A stretch of DNA of 64,000 nucleotides from Maniola hyperantus (GCF_902806685.2 NC_048547.1:434001-498000); one strand, 5' to 3'; numbered from the stretch's first letter, positions 11,440 through 22,234 are shown. Notes: generated by a model not told the origin, from the sequence alone. Translations and numbers: made by a program.

Positions 11440-11630
11440 AGAATTGCATGGTGGAGATGCGTATTGCTTACTTGATTTTCCTGTATGTTTAGTAACAGGA
11501 GGGTAAGCGTTGCACATCGCATACTGCATGTTATACCATAAAATTATATCTATTTTGACGGATTGTAGCAAATTAAGCATTTTAGCGTTTAAACTATCGT
11601 GAGTAATTTCCATTATATATGTATATCTCA
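11440..11630 (-). repeat. Family K repeat
   Basis: Shares GCGTATTGCT..., TGTATGTTTAGTA-CAGGAGGG and TAGCAAATTAAGCATTTTAG with 20750-21150 (both orientations), 18581-18681 and 48655-48745. The class is unknown. It appears to seed several inverted repeats in this window. Confidence 0.5.
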
Positions 11631-11649
11631 CACCCGGCTTTACTAACGT

Positions 11650-11772
11650 GTTTAGTCGACGTTAGCCCCGACTAGTTTCGAACCCATCCGGGGTCCTTTT
11701 GCAAAGGGAGTCAGTTCGCGCACGCGTCACGGTTGAGACTGCGCGAACTGACTCCCTTTGAAAAAGGGCCGT
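11650..11772. mobile_element. Foldback MITE fragment
   Basis: Left part GTTAGCCCCGACTAGTTTCG ... CATCCGGGGTCC is shared with the foldback MITE at 16029. It contains an internal inverted repeat AAAGGGAGTCAGTTCGCGCA ... TGCGCGAACTGACTCCCTTT. The matching outer right arm is missing. Confidence 0.6.
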
Positions 11773-11774
11773 TA

Positions 11775-11851
11775 GGCGTTAACTTTAATCAACAAGTTCG
11801 ATTTTTAAGGGTTCCCCTTAAAAATCGAACTTGTTGATTAAAGTTAACGCC
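11775..11851. repeat. Perfect 37-bp hairpin
   Basis: Two perfectly complementary 37-bp arms (11775-11811 and 11815-11851) around a 3-base TTC loop. The left arm starts GGCGTTAACTTTAATC. It adjoins the foldback fragment at 11650 and may be part of the same or a second foldback element. Confidence 0.85.
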
Positions 11852-12583
11852 TCCAAAGTAAAAAGAAGTAAATAATAATTACATTGATCTCCGCATTAAG
11901 GTTAATAGAGTTTCCCCAGTTTGCCAAGTTGGCGGTAATGCGGCTAATTTGCAATAAAGATTACCAAACTGCTGAAGCGCCTTTATTGAACTTTCCGTTA
12001 ATATCTTGCCTAAATTAGACTGTTATTATTTTATGATGAAAGAACTGAACTTTTAATGGCTATTTAACGACTTTGTCTCTGTCACTCGCTCCATACAAAC
12101 CTAGGAATAGTACGCGACAGGTCAAGATGGCAATTAAGGAGGGAACACCCCGCACAAATACTTACTTTATTTATCACTTTAAAACAGTTTTTCTGAGATA
12201 AATGCTCTAAATGTTTTCTGTATTTCAGTTGGAAGAGGAAAAGTGTAAAATTTCCGCGACATCTTTCCCGCAGCTAATGGATTAGGTTGGGCAGCTTCAA
12301 TAATTTACAAATCTTTAATCTATACTTTCAGTGCTTTCTGTTTCTTTATTTTTGTGAAAAGCAAGCGAAATGGCGTATTTTATCGAGCTTAGGTGCAGAT
12401 AACGAAAACTTAACTTTTAAAAGATTTGAAACGATTATTGTATCAACTTTATTTGTTCCCTCAAAATTAAATATTAACCCTATAAAAGAGAATAGTATCT
12501 TTTTTAATCTTAAGTTTAAATTGAGTTTTGGTTGCTTGTATCTTATCTACGCTATATAAACACGTAAATTTTTATTATATATA
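11852..12583. other. No feature recognised
   Basis: AT-rich sequence. The 90-codon open frame at 12287-12559 shows no motif and is not called. Confidence 0.35.
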
Positions 12584-12834
12584 TGTCGGAGATACTCGGC
12601 AGTAATCGGGACGCAAACGTTGTCTAGTGGCGTTGATCGAGTCTACGCATTATGACACAATCTGGGTTACCATGGACACGTAAGAAAAACAATATGGTTT
12701 GAAGATGGTAAGAGAAACGACTTGTGTACTTGTGTAGAATCGTATCCCGCGTTCCTATTAAGCCAACATAATAACCCTGTAGATAAACGCCCAATAGAAG
12801 GAAATAAGACGATCCTAGAGCTCTCTGTCGATAT
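12584..12834 (+). repeat. LTR-like direct repeat, left copy
   Basis: 251 bp from TGTCGGAGATACTCGG to CTCTCTGTCGATAT. It recurs at 15778-16028 with the same length and only about two visible base differences. Position and near identity suggest the two long terminal repeats of a small, recently inserted, non-coding LTR element of TRIM/LARD type. A clear tRNA primer site is not visible directly after this copy, and the ends are not the usual TG...CA, so a segmental duplication is an alternative. Confidence 0.55.
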
Positions 12835-13734
12835 CAGAAGCGGGATCAGTGTTGGCACAGACCGGGAACAACGGGAACGGTAATGATAATTGGCGTACAC
12901 TGTTTGAACAACAGAACGAAAACATGCGTGAACGGATTGCCACCTTTCAATAACCTAAACCAAATTACCGTGGAGATTTACCCGAGTTTGATTACCTGAT
13001 AACCAGGCACGGATTCAAGATCATGCACGACGAACGATTATGACGTATGAAATCATAATCAAAATAATTTAATCAAACTACGAGGATCCGAGCTATGGCG
13101 TATACAACTAATATTCCTTTGCGGGACGAGTGCGACGAGGGCAGCTGGTGAGCGACACGTAGAGTAGATGTCTGCGTCGTACAACCAATTTTAGGCATAT
13201 TGGAACATAAAGGTGATGTAAATGCATTTTCTTAAGATTCCTGTGCTGAGTGCTCGTTATTTAAATAAAAAGTTTAACGCTGAATGTTTTAATAATGTGG
13301 TTTCTGTGGCTACTATTGGTCAAACACGAGTGTTCAGTACCTACGGAATGGATTTTATGTTGTGTACGTGACCGTTATACGTTAAAAGCTCTAAATTTAA
13401 ATAGAAGTTACAAAATATGCACATGATAAGTTTTAAAAAAATGCCAGTAGGTCATGTACCACTCGAAGAGAGTGATGTAAACAATCTAAGTGAAGATCAT
13501 TATAATGAGTAGAATGATCACGATCAGTAACAGCTCGAGTAGAGACTCTATCGGCCATATGAAGTTTGACCGTGCCAGTAGTTATTACGTAGTCGCAGCC
13601 CGGTAGAAATCGGTGTCTCTTGGGGCAACTTGAGAGTCCGTGGGCGCGCGATGCGCGTTTAGCTCTGGTGGAGGTCGGGGTCTTGAGAGACCGTAGCGCA
13701 AACAGGTGCGCGTGTGTATGGGAGATGCACACGG
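12835..13734. other. Interior of the LTR-like unit, non-coding
   Basis: No gag, pol or other domain in any frame. It leads into the minisatellite at 13735. Confidence 0.4.
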
Positions 13735-15375
13735 ATGATCCACTGTGATGGATGTGAGAGTGAAACCGCAATCCACGGGGGATGGATGTGCGTGGGCAAT
13801 TACAATTGCTCGTTGATCCACTGTGATGGATGTGAGTGTGAAACCGCAATCCACGGGGGATGGATGTGCGTGGGCAATTACAATTGCTCGTTGATCCACT
13901 GTGATGGATGTGAGTGTGAAACCGCAATCCACGGGGGATGGATGTGCGTGGGCAATTACAATTGCTCGTTGATCCACTGTGATGGATGTGAGTGTGAAAC
14001 CGCAATCCACGGGGGATGGATGTGCGTGGGCAATTACAATTGCTCGTTGATCCACTGTGATGGATGTGAGTGTGAAACCGCAATCCACGGGGGATGGATG
14101 TGCGTGGGCAATTACAATTGCTCGTTGATCCACTGTGATGGATGAGAGTGTGAAACCGCAATCCACGGGGGATGGATGTGCGTGGGCAATTACAATTGCT
14201 CGTTGATCCACTGTGATGGATGTGAGTGTGAAACCGCAATCCACGGGGGATGGATGTGCGTGGGCAATTACAATTGCTCGTTGATCCACTGTGATGGATG
14301 TGAGTGTGAAACCGCAATCCACGGGGGATGGATGTGCGTGGGCAATTACAATTGCTCGTTGATCCACTGTGATGGATGTGAGTGTGAAACCGCAATCCAC
14401 GGGGGATGGATGTGCGTGGGCAATTACAATTGCTCGTTGATCCACTGTGATGGATGTGAGTGTGAAACCGCAATCCACGGGGGATGGATGTGCGTGGGCA
14501 ATTACAATTGCTCGTTGATCCACTGTGATGGATGTGAGTGTGAAACCGCAATCCACGGGGGATGGATGTGCGTGGGCAATTACAATTGCTCGTTGATCCA
14601 CTGTGATGGATGTGAGTGTGAAACCGCAATCCACGGGGGATGGATGTGCGTGGGCAATTACAATTGCTCGTTGATCCACTGTGATGGATGTGAGTGTGAA
14701 ACCGCAATCCACGGGGGATGGATGTGCGTGGGCAATTACAATTGCTCGTTGATCCACTGTGATGGATGTGAGTGTGAAACCGCAATCCACGGGGGATGGA
14801 TGTGCGTGGGCAATTACAATTGCTCGTTGATCCACTGTGATGGATGTGAGTGTGAAACCGCAATCCACGGGGGATGGATGTGCGTGGGCAATTACAATTG
14901 CTCGTTGATCCACTGTGATGGATGTGAGTGTGAAACCGCAATCCACGGGGGATGGATGTGCGTGGGCAATTACAATTGCTCGTTGATCCACTGTGATGGA
15001 TGTGAGTGTGAAACCGCAATCCACGGGGGATGGATGTGCGTGGGCAATTACAATTGCTCGTTGATCCACTGTGATGGATGTGAGTGTGAAACCGCAATCC
15101 ACGGGGGATGGATGTGCGTGGGCAATTACAATTGCTCGTTGATCCACTGTGATGGATGTGAGTGTGAAACCGCAATCCACGGGGGATGGATGTGCGTGGG
15201 CAATTACAATTGCTCGTTGATCCACTGTGATGGATGTGAGTGTGAAACCGCAATCCACGGGGGATGGATGTGCGTGGGCAATTACAATTGCTCGTTGATC
15301 CACTGTGATGGATGTGAGTGTGAAACCGCAATCCACGGGGGATGGATGTGCGTGGGCAATTACAATTGCTCGTTG
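13735..15375 (+). repeat. Minisatellite, 78-bp unit x 21
   Basis: Twenty-one head-to-tail copies of a 78-bp unit (starts GATCCACTGTGATGGATG, contains GGGCAATTACAATTGCTCG) with almost no variation. Exceptions include GAGAGTG for GAGTGTG in the first unit and a TGA variant near 14143. Because 78 is 26 codons, every frame lacking a stop in one unit stays open across the array. This explains the very long open frames on both strands, which have no non-repeat coding context; I do not regard them as genes. Confidence 0.9.
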
Positions 15376-15777
15376 GCTGTGGGAGCCGGGCCGATAGGAG
15401 TGTTGACTCGAGTGTTTTCAGAATACATTTTTTTAGTTGAATTATTTTTGATTTTTAAAGTAAACGACTGATACATGGCTCTGGTAAAAAAAAAAAAGAT
15501 TCTTAGGCGTTTGAGAACCTATTTGTTTTGTTTATGAACAATAATGCGAAATAAACTGTAGCTCAGTTAAATGGTTTCTAGATATTTGAGATAACTGGCG
15601 ATAATGATTTTAATGATTCTTAGATTTTCTTTATTGAAGTTGAGGTCAGAATTGGCCGAGGAATCAAGTACTCGTGTGTAAGTGTTTAAATAGCTACTCT
15701 TTGGTTGTTTTATTTCTTCTCAGAGTAACTGCAGCTGATGTACTTCACACGAGGGCGTGTGCTGCTAAGAACAGGAG
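15376..15777. other. Interior of the LTR-like unit, right part
   Basis: No coding region. The last bases before the right repeat, AAGAACAGGAG, are purine-rich and could be a weak polypurine tract. Confidence 0.35.
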
Positions 15778-16028
15778 TGTCGGAGATACTCGCCAGTAAT
15801 CGGGACGCAAACGTTGTCTAGTGGCGTTGATCGAGTCTACGCATTATGACACAATCTGGGTTACCATGGACACGTAAGAAAAACAATATGGTTTGAAGAT
15901 GGTAAGAGAAACGACTTGTGTACTTGTGTAGAATCGTATCCCGCGTTCCTATTAAGCCAACATAATAACCCTGTAGATAAACGCCCAATAGAAGGAAATA
16001 AGACGATCCTAGAGCTCTCTGCCGATAT
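15778..16028 (+). repeat. LTR-like direct repeat, right copy
   Basis: Second 251-bp copy, differing from 12584-12834 at about two positions (CGCCAG for CGGCAG; GCCGAT for GTCGAT). Its end coincides with the foldback MITE at 16029. Open frames on the minus strand here are not supported as genes. Confidence 0.6.
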
Positions 16029-16236
16029 AGTACATTTCTGCGGATATACTCACGTGTCCAGTCGAAGTTAGCCCGACTAGTTTCGAACCCGTCCGGGGTC
16101 AATCAAGGGGGTCAGGGTCGCGCACGCGCCGCTCTTGAGACTTGACCCCCCTTGATAAAGGACCCCGGACGGGTTCGAAACTAGTCGGGCTAACTTCGAC
16201 TGGACACGTGAGTACTTATAGCCGCAGAAATGTACT
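16029..16236. mobile_element. Foldback MITE with 72-76-bp arms
   Basis: Left arm 16029-16100 (AGTACATTTCTGCGG ... CCGTCCGGGGTC) pairs with right arm 16161-16236 with few mismatches. An inner stem AATCAAGGGGGTCA / TTGACCCCCCTTGAT continues the fold. ATAT lies immediately on both sides, a likely 4-bp target duplication. A relative is at 11650. Confidence 0.8.
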
Positions 16237-17092
16237 ATATTTTTGTTCATATATTTTTTTTAAACAACAAATAATATTATGACGACACTAATGATAATAA
16301 AATCCTGAACTTTTTATAATGTTTTAATAGTTTGAGTAGGAAATCTTTTTCTTACCACATGAACCGTACCTAGTAGGTAGGTAGAGAGTTGAAATTTTTA
16401 CACGGTGTAATTCTATTGCCACTATAATAAAAAGTACTTAATATAAATTTCGACGACCGCCATGCAAAAACAAAAAAAAAAAAAAGAACATAGTGTTATA
16501 TCTTGTACGAATGTACTTCGTGTGCGAGTTCGACTCGCACTTGACTGGGTGTTTTCCAATTAAACATTTGACAAAATGTTTCAATTAATAATTTGAACTT
16601 TTTGTCATTGATCAAAAAATTAATGTTTAGCTTTTTTACTGTTGGAATACAGAAGTCGTCCAGAATATTAAGTATTAATTACTACATTTTGTAATTCAAC
16701 TTATGATTCGTAATACAATCTTTTGTCTAGATTAAAATACCTACTTAATTACAAATGCTATAAGTGTAGTAAATCTTAAAAAATTAATTTCATTCAGCGT
16801 AGGTCTAGCCAAAAAAATCTTTAAAAATGAGTGGATTCTGTAAAATTGTATTGCGTACAAAATGAGTTCTCACGCGCCATTTTAAATTTATGTGTCAACT
16901 GTCATGTCAAAATACGATTTTAGTCTTTATTTTAAAGGTGAACAGAACTTTTGATATAATGACAGTCGACATATAAAGTTAAAATGGCGCGTGAAAACTC
17001 ATTTTGTATGGACATACACAAATCAAATTTACACAAATCTAGTCACATAAAATTCTTAAAAATTTATAATATAATCTACTGTGTTTCTGTGC
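16237..17092. other. No gene; family C fragment
   Basis: A reverse family C end lies near 16495-16550 (GTGCGAGTTCGACTCGCACTTG). An imperfect inverted pair around 16855-17000 (ATTTTAAATTTATGTGTCAA / CATTTTGTATGGACA-like context) hints at another degenerate MITE. No coding region. Confidence 0.35.
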
Positions 17093-17415
17093 GTACTCAA
17101 ATCAGAAATGAGGAGATCCGTAGGAGAACTAGAGTAACCGACATAGCTCAACGGGTTGCGAAGCTGAAGTGGCAATGGGCAGGGCACATAGTTCGTAAAA
17201 CCGATAGACGTTGGGGTCCCAAGGTGCTGGTATGGCGACCTCGCACCGGAAGACGCAGTGTTGGAAGACCCCACACTAGGTGGACAGACGACATCAGACG
17301 AGTCGCAGGGAGCCGCTGGATTCAGGCGGCGCAAGACCGTGGGTGAAAGTCCCTACAAGAGACCTATGTCCAGCAGTGGACGTCTATCGGTTGATGATGA
17401 TGATGATGATGATGA
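17093..17415 (+). pseudogene. RTE-like retrotransposon ORF C-terminus and (GAT)n tail
   Basis: The open frame encodes the conserved post-RT tail: RNEEIRRRTRVTDIAQRV, then LKWQWAGHIVRKTDRRWGPK, then RPHTRWTDDIRRVAGSRW and a final WxxLxETYVQQWT-like end across a small break near 17340. K-W-x-W-A-G-H-x-R and R-W-x-D-D-I are hallmarks of RTE-type reverse transcriptases abundant in Lepidoptera. The (GAT)n tail at 17390-17415 fits RTE 3' ends. The endonuclease and polymerase are absent; this is a 5'-truncated copy. Related fragments: 3785, 8370, 24485. Confidence 0.8.
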
Positions 17416-18117
17416 CTGAGTGTTTCATTTTATAACTTTACTTAGGTACACAAAACCAGTTTTAATCTAGGAAAAGCCAACTTGAAAATGCTTTTTAAAT
17501 ACCTTTTTCATCTGCTAGCCAATGGCGGCCTGCAATGGCAGACTTTACCTTTCACGGTGGATTTTTAAATCCTACCATTCAATTAGGGAGGCTAGCGTTT
17601 TGTTGGGATAAACAAAGGGTTAGGTCTCTTGTACGCTGCATCCGTATTGTTGACTTTATAAATACTGTAGGTATGCAATACCTTTGAAAATCCGTAATTC
17701 ACGGTTATTTATTTCGGATCTGTTTTTCTGTTTTTTTTTTCTCGTGAAGCCTCTAAAAACTTTTTTCAAACCTGTTGAAATTACTTCCATTTGATGGAAA
17801 ACATGGTTTTATACTTTAGTAAATAGAAACCTTTTCTGAGATGCATTCTTTTTAAAATTGCTTTAACGGAAAAAGAAAATCAGCATGACTTTCAAGTTCT
17901 CTATAATGGTCACAAAGTCTAAGGACTTGGCCTTAGCCCTTCTCATTTCAAGAGGAGACCCGTACTCAGTACTGGGACAGCGATGGGTAGAGATGATGAT
18001 GATTCTTTGTATTGGTGAATGTAGTAATGCTCTAGGCGTTAAGCCCAGCTCATTACATTACACACTGCTTTTCGTGCTAACATGTTTTTTATTAGTTAGA
18101 CTCTTATTTAATTTGAG
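17416..18117. other. No gene; SINE D tail fragment
   Basis: 17915-18005 matches the 3' part of SINE family D (CTTCTCATTTCAAGAGGAGA ... GATGATGATGATT). The remainder is unassigned. Confidence 0.4.
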
Positions 18118-18285
18118 AGCTTGAATAGCTCAACGGTTAAAGGTGCGGACTGAAAACCGAAAGGTCGCCGGTTCAAACCCCACCCGTTGCACTATTGTCG
18201 TACCTACTCCTAGCACAAGCTTCACGCTTAATTGGAGGGGAAAGAGGAATGTTAGTTAAGGGCCATGGCTAATATTCTTAAAAAA
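18118..18285 (+). mobile_element. tRNA-derived SINE, family L copy 1
   Basis: Polymerase III A-box-like TAGCTCAACGGTTAAAGG and B-box GGTTCAAACCCC with typical spacing, then a shared body CACTATTGTCGTACCTACTC. A second copy is at 22235. The flanks do not pair into an acceptor stem, so this is not a functional tRNA gene. Confidence 0.75.
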
Positions 18286-18580
18286 AAAATCATTCAAGTG
18301 AATATTCACCTTTGCTAATTTCTCAAACTTTACCGACACGAGAGTTTAACCTCTATTACCATAGCACCAAAGATGAAGATGCCTCAGCATAGGTTGAATC
18401 TATCCCTTTGATTGATGGTGTTTAGCTTACTACTTGCGCTGACGAGGCTAATGTGTTTACCTATAGTCTAAGAGCGCGTGCTCAATTTGGTACAACGTTT
18501 TATACATAACTAGCTTTACTCCCGTGGGAATTTCAGAAAATTTAAAAGCTCACGGATGAAGTGATGGACAAAGCTTGTCT

Positions 18581-18681
18581 TACAATGATCCAAAAGCTTA
18601 ATTTGCTGTAATCCTCCTCCTTCTCCTCCTGTTCGACCTGTTTCAGTGGATTACAGCAAATTAAGCTTTTGGTTCATTGTA
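18581..18681. repeat. 34-bp inverted repeat
   Basis: Arms 18581-18614 and 18648-18681 are complementary with one mismatch (TACAATGATCCAAAAGCTTA ...), separated by a pyrimidine-rich loop with TCCTCCTCCTTCTCCTCC. The right arm continues into family K text shared with 20810. Confidence 0.8.
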
Positions 18682-18738
18682 TATCATGGACTTCCGCAAA
18701 GTAACGCCTGCTTCTATACAACAAAAGCTAGTCTTATT

Positions 18739-19073
18739 TCTAAATATATAAAAAAGCTGACTGACTGACTGATCTATCAACGCACAGCTCAAACTACTGA
18801 TCATATCATTTGAAATTCTGACTATTATTCAATTTCAACGTTTTGAGCACTTGTTTGTACTTTTGTAGAGTGCAGTAAAAATGATTCACGGTGTTAATAA
18901 CTTGAACATAACTTTAAAATAACTATATAACGTAACTATTGTATTTTCATAGGCACTATAACGCGTTTCAACTGTGGATATACAATTTATTACAGCTATT
19001 AAAAAAATATAATGGGAGATTTTATGACCGATGTACTGCTCTAGCCGGATGTCGATGTCATGTTTATATCGTA
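18739..19073. other. Family B fragment and unassigned DNA
   Basis: 18739-18802 is the 5' part of a family B Helitron-like copy (TAAATATATAAAAAAGCTGA, GACT repeats, CTATCAACGCACAGCTCAAA). 18803-19073 is unassigned. Confidence 0.5.
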
Positions 19074-19283
19074 CTAGCTTATACCTGCGATTTCGTCCGC
19101 GTAGTCTACACAAGTTCCAAACCCCTATTTTATCCCCTTAGGGATAGAATTTTCAAAAATTCTTTCTTACCGAATGTTCTCGTCATAAAAGATAGCTGCG
19201 TGCCAAATTTCAGCCCGATCCGTCCAGTAGTTTGAGCTGTGCGTTGATATCAGTCAGTCACCTTTTCCTTTTAAAAATTTAGA
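19074..19283 (-). mobile_element. Helitron-like element, family B
   Basis: Reverse copy: CTAG, then CTTATACCTGCGATTTCGTC replacing the usual hairpin, down to CAGTCAGTCACCTTTTCCTT and a TC start on the minus strand. Confidence 0.65.
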
Positions 19284-19461
19284 AGATGAGTGTAAAAAGG
19301 ACAACGACTTTTGTCTTGAACATCAGTTCTGTTATGTCACTTCAAGGAAATTGTCCTCTTGCTCTTAGAGTACTTTGAGACGCCCTTCAACAAATCATAT
19401 CATATGATACCATTGAGCGATCAAGGTGTAGATTTCCTGAATTATTATGGTTGATTTATTG

Positions 19462-19824
19462 TTTAACTCGCTGATGCCCGCGACTTCGTCCGCGTAGAAT
19501 AATATTAAAAATCCTGAAGAAACTTTTTGATGTTACGGGATGAAAAGCAGCGGTTGGCCCGTGAAATAGTAAGAAACAGAGAGACAGACACACTTTTGCT
19601 TATTGTAAAAAATGTTGTTTTAATCACTTATAAAATGCGAAAGTGTATTGGTTTGTTGGTTTTTCCTTCAATCACGTAGCAACGGAGCAACAGATCGACG
19701 TGATCTTTTGCATGGGTAGATATAGATGAAGAGACTACTTTTATCCCGAAAACTCAAAGAGGTCCTATGGGGTTTTAAAAAACCTAATCCACGCGGTCCA
19801 GTCACCATCAGCAGCATCAGCTAG
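19462..19824. mobile_element. Two Helitron-like family A pieces
   Basis: 19462-19605 is a reverse 3' end (CTGATGCCCGCGACTTCGTC). 19624-19824 is a forward copy of the GTTGG subfamily (TCACTTATAAAATGCG ... GCATCAGCTAG) with a disrupted terminal hairpin. Confidence 0.55.
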
Positions 19825-19848
19825 TCGAGAATATGTGAATATGAGAAT

Positions 19849-20017
19849 ACGTGGCAAAAAATAATATACATCGACCTTTAGAAGGAGATGGCGGATTTGT
19901 AGAGCATCGTCTCTGCCATTGAGACGGACAAAACGAATCGGCGTGAGTGACAGAGAGACGCTCTACAAAGCCGAAATGTCATTCTAAAGGCCGATATACA
20001 TTATTTTCTGCCGCGTA
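19849..20017. mobile_element. Foldback MITE
   Basis: Imperfect arms of about 55 bp: ACGTGGCAAAAAATAATATA ... GATTTGTAGAGC on the left, and GCTCTACAAAGCC ... TATTTTCTGCCGCGTA on the right. No coding capacity. Confidence 0.65.
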
Positions 20018-20178
20018 CTGTACGAAGTAGAAAGCACAGTAAAACAATGGCTAATGGAAGAACAATTTAGTTCTATTTGCTACATAGAGCGCCGTACATT
20101 AGTCTCAAGCTGATACCAAGTCCCAAAAGAGTCTGTAATTGTATAATAGCAGTATATAGTGGCCATGTAGTGTATACT

Positions 20179-20474
20179 GTACGCTTAGTATAAGATTTTA
20201 CGTCTCATCAAACGTTGCTAGAATTCGAAATTCAAAACACAATACCGTCAAAGCAAAATGAACCTAAAGGGCCTTGAATTGAAGTCAAAAATTCAATGCC
20301 ACTGATTTTAATTTCGCAACGTTTCCGCTCGGAGCGCTGGTTGTAGATGTGAAGACAAACTTGAGCTTTAAAACGAGGCAGTTAAGATCCAGTTTACTAT
20401 AGGTAACGCTGAAGTGTTTCGACACTCGAATACTATCAACGTTGGTGAGACATAAAATCTCGTACTAAGCGTAC
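20179..20474. mobile_element. MITE family E, copy 2
   Basis: Degenerate ends (GTACGCTTAGTATAAGATTT ... AAATCTCGTACTAAGCGTAC) enclose the shared GGTTGTAGATGTGAAGACAA and TTTCGCAACGTTTCCGC centre. It is longer than copy 1 because it keeps the inner GAGCTTTAAAACGAGGCAG segment. Confidence 0.7.
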
Positions 20475-20633
20475 TGTATACCCAAGGATATCGTCGCTTA
20501 CTCAAAGCGAGATGTATTCCTCCCCTATTTGTCTGCCACTTGAGACTACGGCCAATATCATATTATTGGACTCTCGAGGGATAGAGTTGTACAGCCAGCA
20601 AAGCCAGCAAATCAAAAATTCATGGCTTTTAGA

Positions 20634-20683
20634 TTTTTCCCTTTGTTTACTCGTGTTATAACACGAGTAAACAAAGGGAAAAA
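20634..20683. repeat. Perfect 50-bp palindrome
   Basis: Two 25-bp arms with no spacer, reading TTTTTCCCTTTGTTTACTCG inward to the centre at GTTA|TAAC. Perfect symmetry with zero loop is unusual in a eukaryotic assembly. Confidence 0.9.
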
Positions 20684-20749
20684 TGTATTATAATACATTG
20701 CTTGCTGCCTTCTTTGCTTTTAAATAATTGCACAAAATAGACAAAAATT

Positions 20750-21150
20750 TTGTATGTTGCATGGAAGCAGCCAACTTTGCGGAAGCAGACGACTTTGCGG
20801 AAATCCATGATATACAATGAACCAAAAGCATGATTTGCTACCATCCGCTGAAAAAGGTCAAATCTGTATGGTGCAACATGCAGCATGCGACATGCACCGC
20901 CCGCCCTCCCACTGCTAAACATGCAGCAAGCAAGCAAGCAGGCAAGCAATACGCACCACCACCACGCAGCACAAATCCCAAAACTCACTCGAGGCACGTT
21001 TCGCCGCGACACCGGAGCATCCTCAGGAGATGTAGATACACCTTACAATTAACAATTGCAAAGCATTGCTTTGCAATTGTTGATTGTGGATGTGCGTATT
21101 GCTCGCCGCGTGGCTGCTTTTTCCTGCATGTTTAGCAGTGGGAGGGATAT
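20750..21150. repeat. Family K inverted pair
   Basis: A forward K copy (20755-20995: GCGGAAATCCATGATATACA ... AGCAATACGCACCACC) and a reverse K piece (21085-21150: GTGCGTATTGCTC ... TGTTTAGCAGTGGGAGGG). Between them is a 19-bp inverted repeat centred near 21063 (ACAATTAACAATTGCAAAG / CTTTGCAATTGTTGATTGT). Confidence 0.6.
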
Positions 21151-21673
21151 CGTTCGACAGAGACCAGCTAACTAATGTGGCCGGCGAGCAGCTAATTTAT
21201 TTTCTTGGTAAGCATTTGGAATAATAAAACACTTGTAATAACTTATAATTTTCTAAATTTATTTTTTACTCCTTACAGGTTATTCCTGGAGCCAGATACA
21301 GCAACTAGTCATCTACTCGGCCAATAACATGGTTTGTAATTAACGGATGTATTAATAATTTGATTTTTTGCGGTTTCCTAAATCGAAGCTAATCAAACCC
21401 GTTACCTTTTCTTAATAAGGTAATAGAGACAAACATTTTGCAAGAGAACTCGTAAACATCGTTATGTAAACCAAACCAGACACGAAAAATTCCGTTTTGT
21501 TGTAAAATTAAATTACGAAAAATGAGTGAAAACCGCCGTGAGTTGCCCCCAGTTGCCTCGCTGTTGTGTAGTGATGTTGTATTCAGCGTTGCGTGTTAAA
21601 TGTGCAGTTATATCAAGTATTCGCGAAGTAGTGAACCGTGCTCGTGTTACTGTTCAAGCGGGAATACAGTAAA
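21151..21673. other. No feature recognised
   Basis: No gene, RNA or repeat signal I can support. Confidence 0.35.
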
Positions 21674-21960
21674 TCCGTACTTACTAATATTATAAATGCG
21701 AAAGTGTGTCTGTCTGTCTGTCTGCTAGCTTTTCACGTCTCAACAGTTTGACCGATTTCGATGAATTTTAGTATACAGTTAGCTTACACAGTTAGTCTTA
21801 GTTGAAAATTGAAACACATTTAAATATATTTTTTTTCGTGATGCAACCGTAAGTTCACGGTTTTCGGATTTATTCCTTTACTTGTGCCATAAGGCCTACC
21901 TACCAAATTTCATGATTCTAGGTCAACGAGAAGTACCCTATAGGTTTTCTTGACAGACAC
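21674..21960 (+). mobile_element. Family A 5' part fused to family C 3' part
   Basis: 21674-21795 is the 5' half of a family A Helitron-like copy (TCCGTACTTACTAATATTAT ... CTGTCTGTC). It passes directly into family C text (TTCACGGTTTTCGGATT ... TTCTTGACAGACA). Both are incomplete; this is probably a deletion fusion. Confidence 0.5.
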
Positions 21961-22234
21961 GACTGACAGATTTCCGCACAATATTTCAAGTTACCGGGAT
22001 TTATCAGGATTAACCGTAGATCTATCTTTGCCAGTAACACAGACAATGCGAAAAAATGTCGGTTTACGAGGTCGTTGTAGGTTGTAGAGCCATCGAGCTC
22101 CGACTGCAGCATTACTAACTGCCTCGCGTTGGCGCTATTCACGGAAACATCGCGAAAATGTATAATACACCACTTGTTTAATACATAATTTTATGAGAAT
22201 GTTAAACTTCTTTTTAACCGACTCCAAAGAAGTA

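Noticed and set aside
13735..15375. CRISPR-like array
   Set aside because: Units are contiguous with no variable spacers, and this is eukaryotic DNA.
13433..15471. Four very long open frames on both strands (up to 632 codons) over the minisatellite
   Set aside because: They arise because the 78-bp repeat length is divisible by three. No conserved domain, no start context, and non-repeat flanks do not look coding.
16984..17346. Complete host gene
   Set aside because: Only the C-terminal tail of an RTE-like reverse transcriptase; no upstream domains.
18118..18195. Functional tRNA gene
   Set aside because: A and B boxes are present, but no acceptor stem pairs and the text continues into a repeated SINE body with a second copy at 22235.
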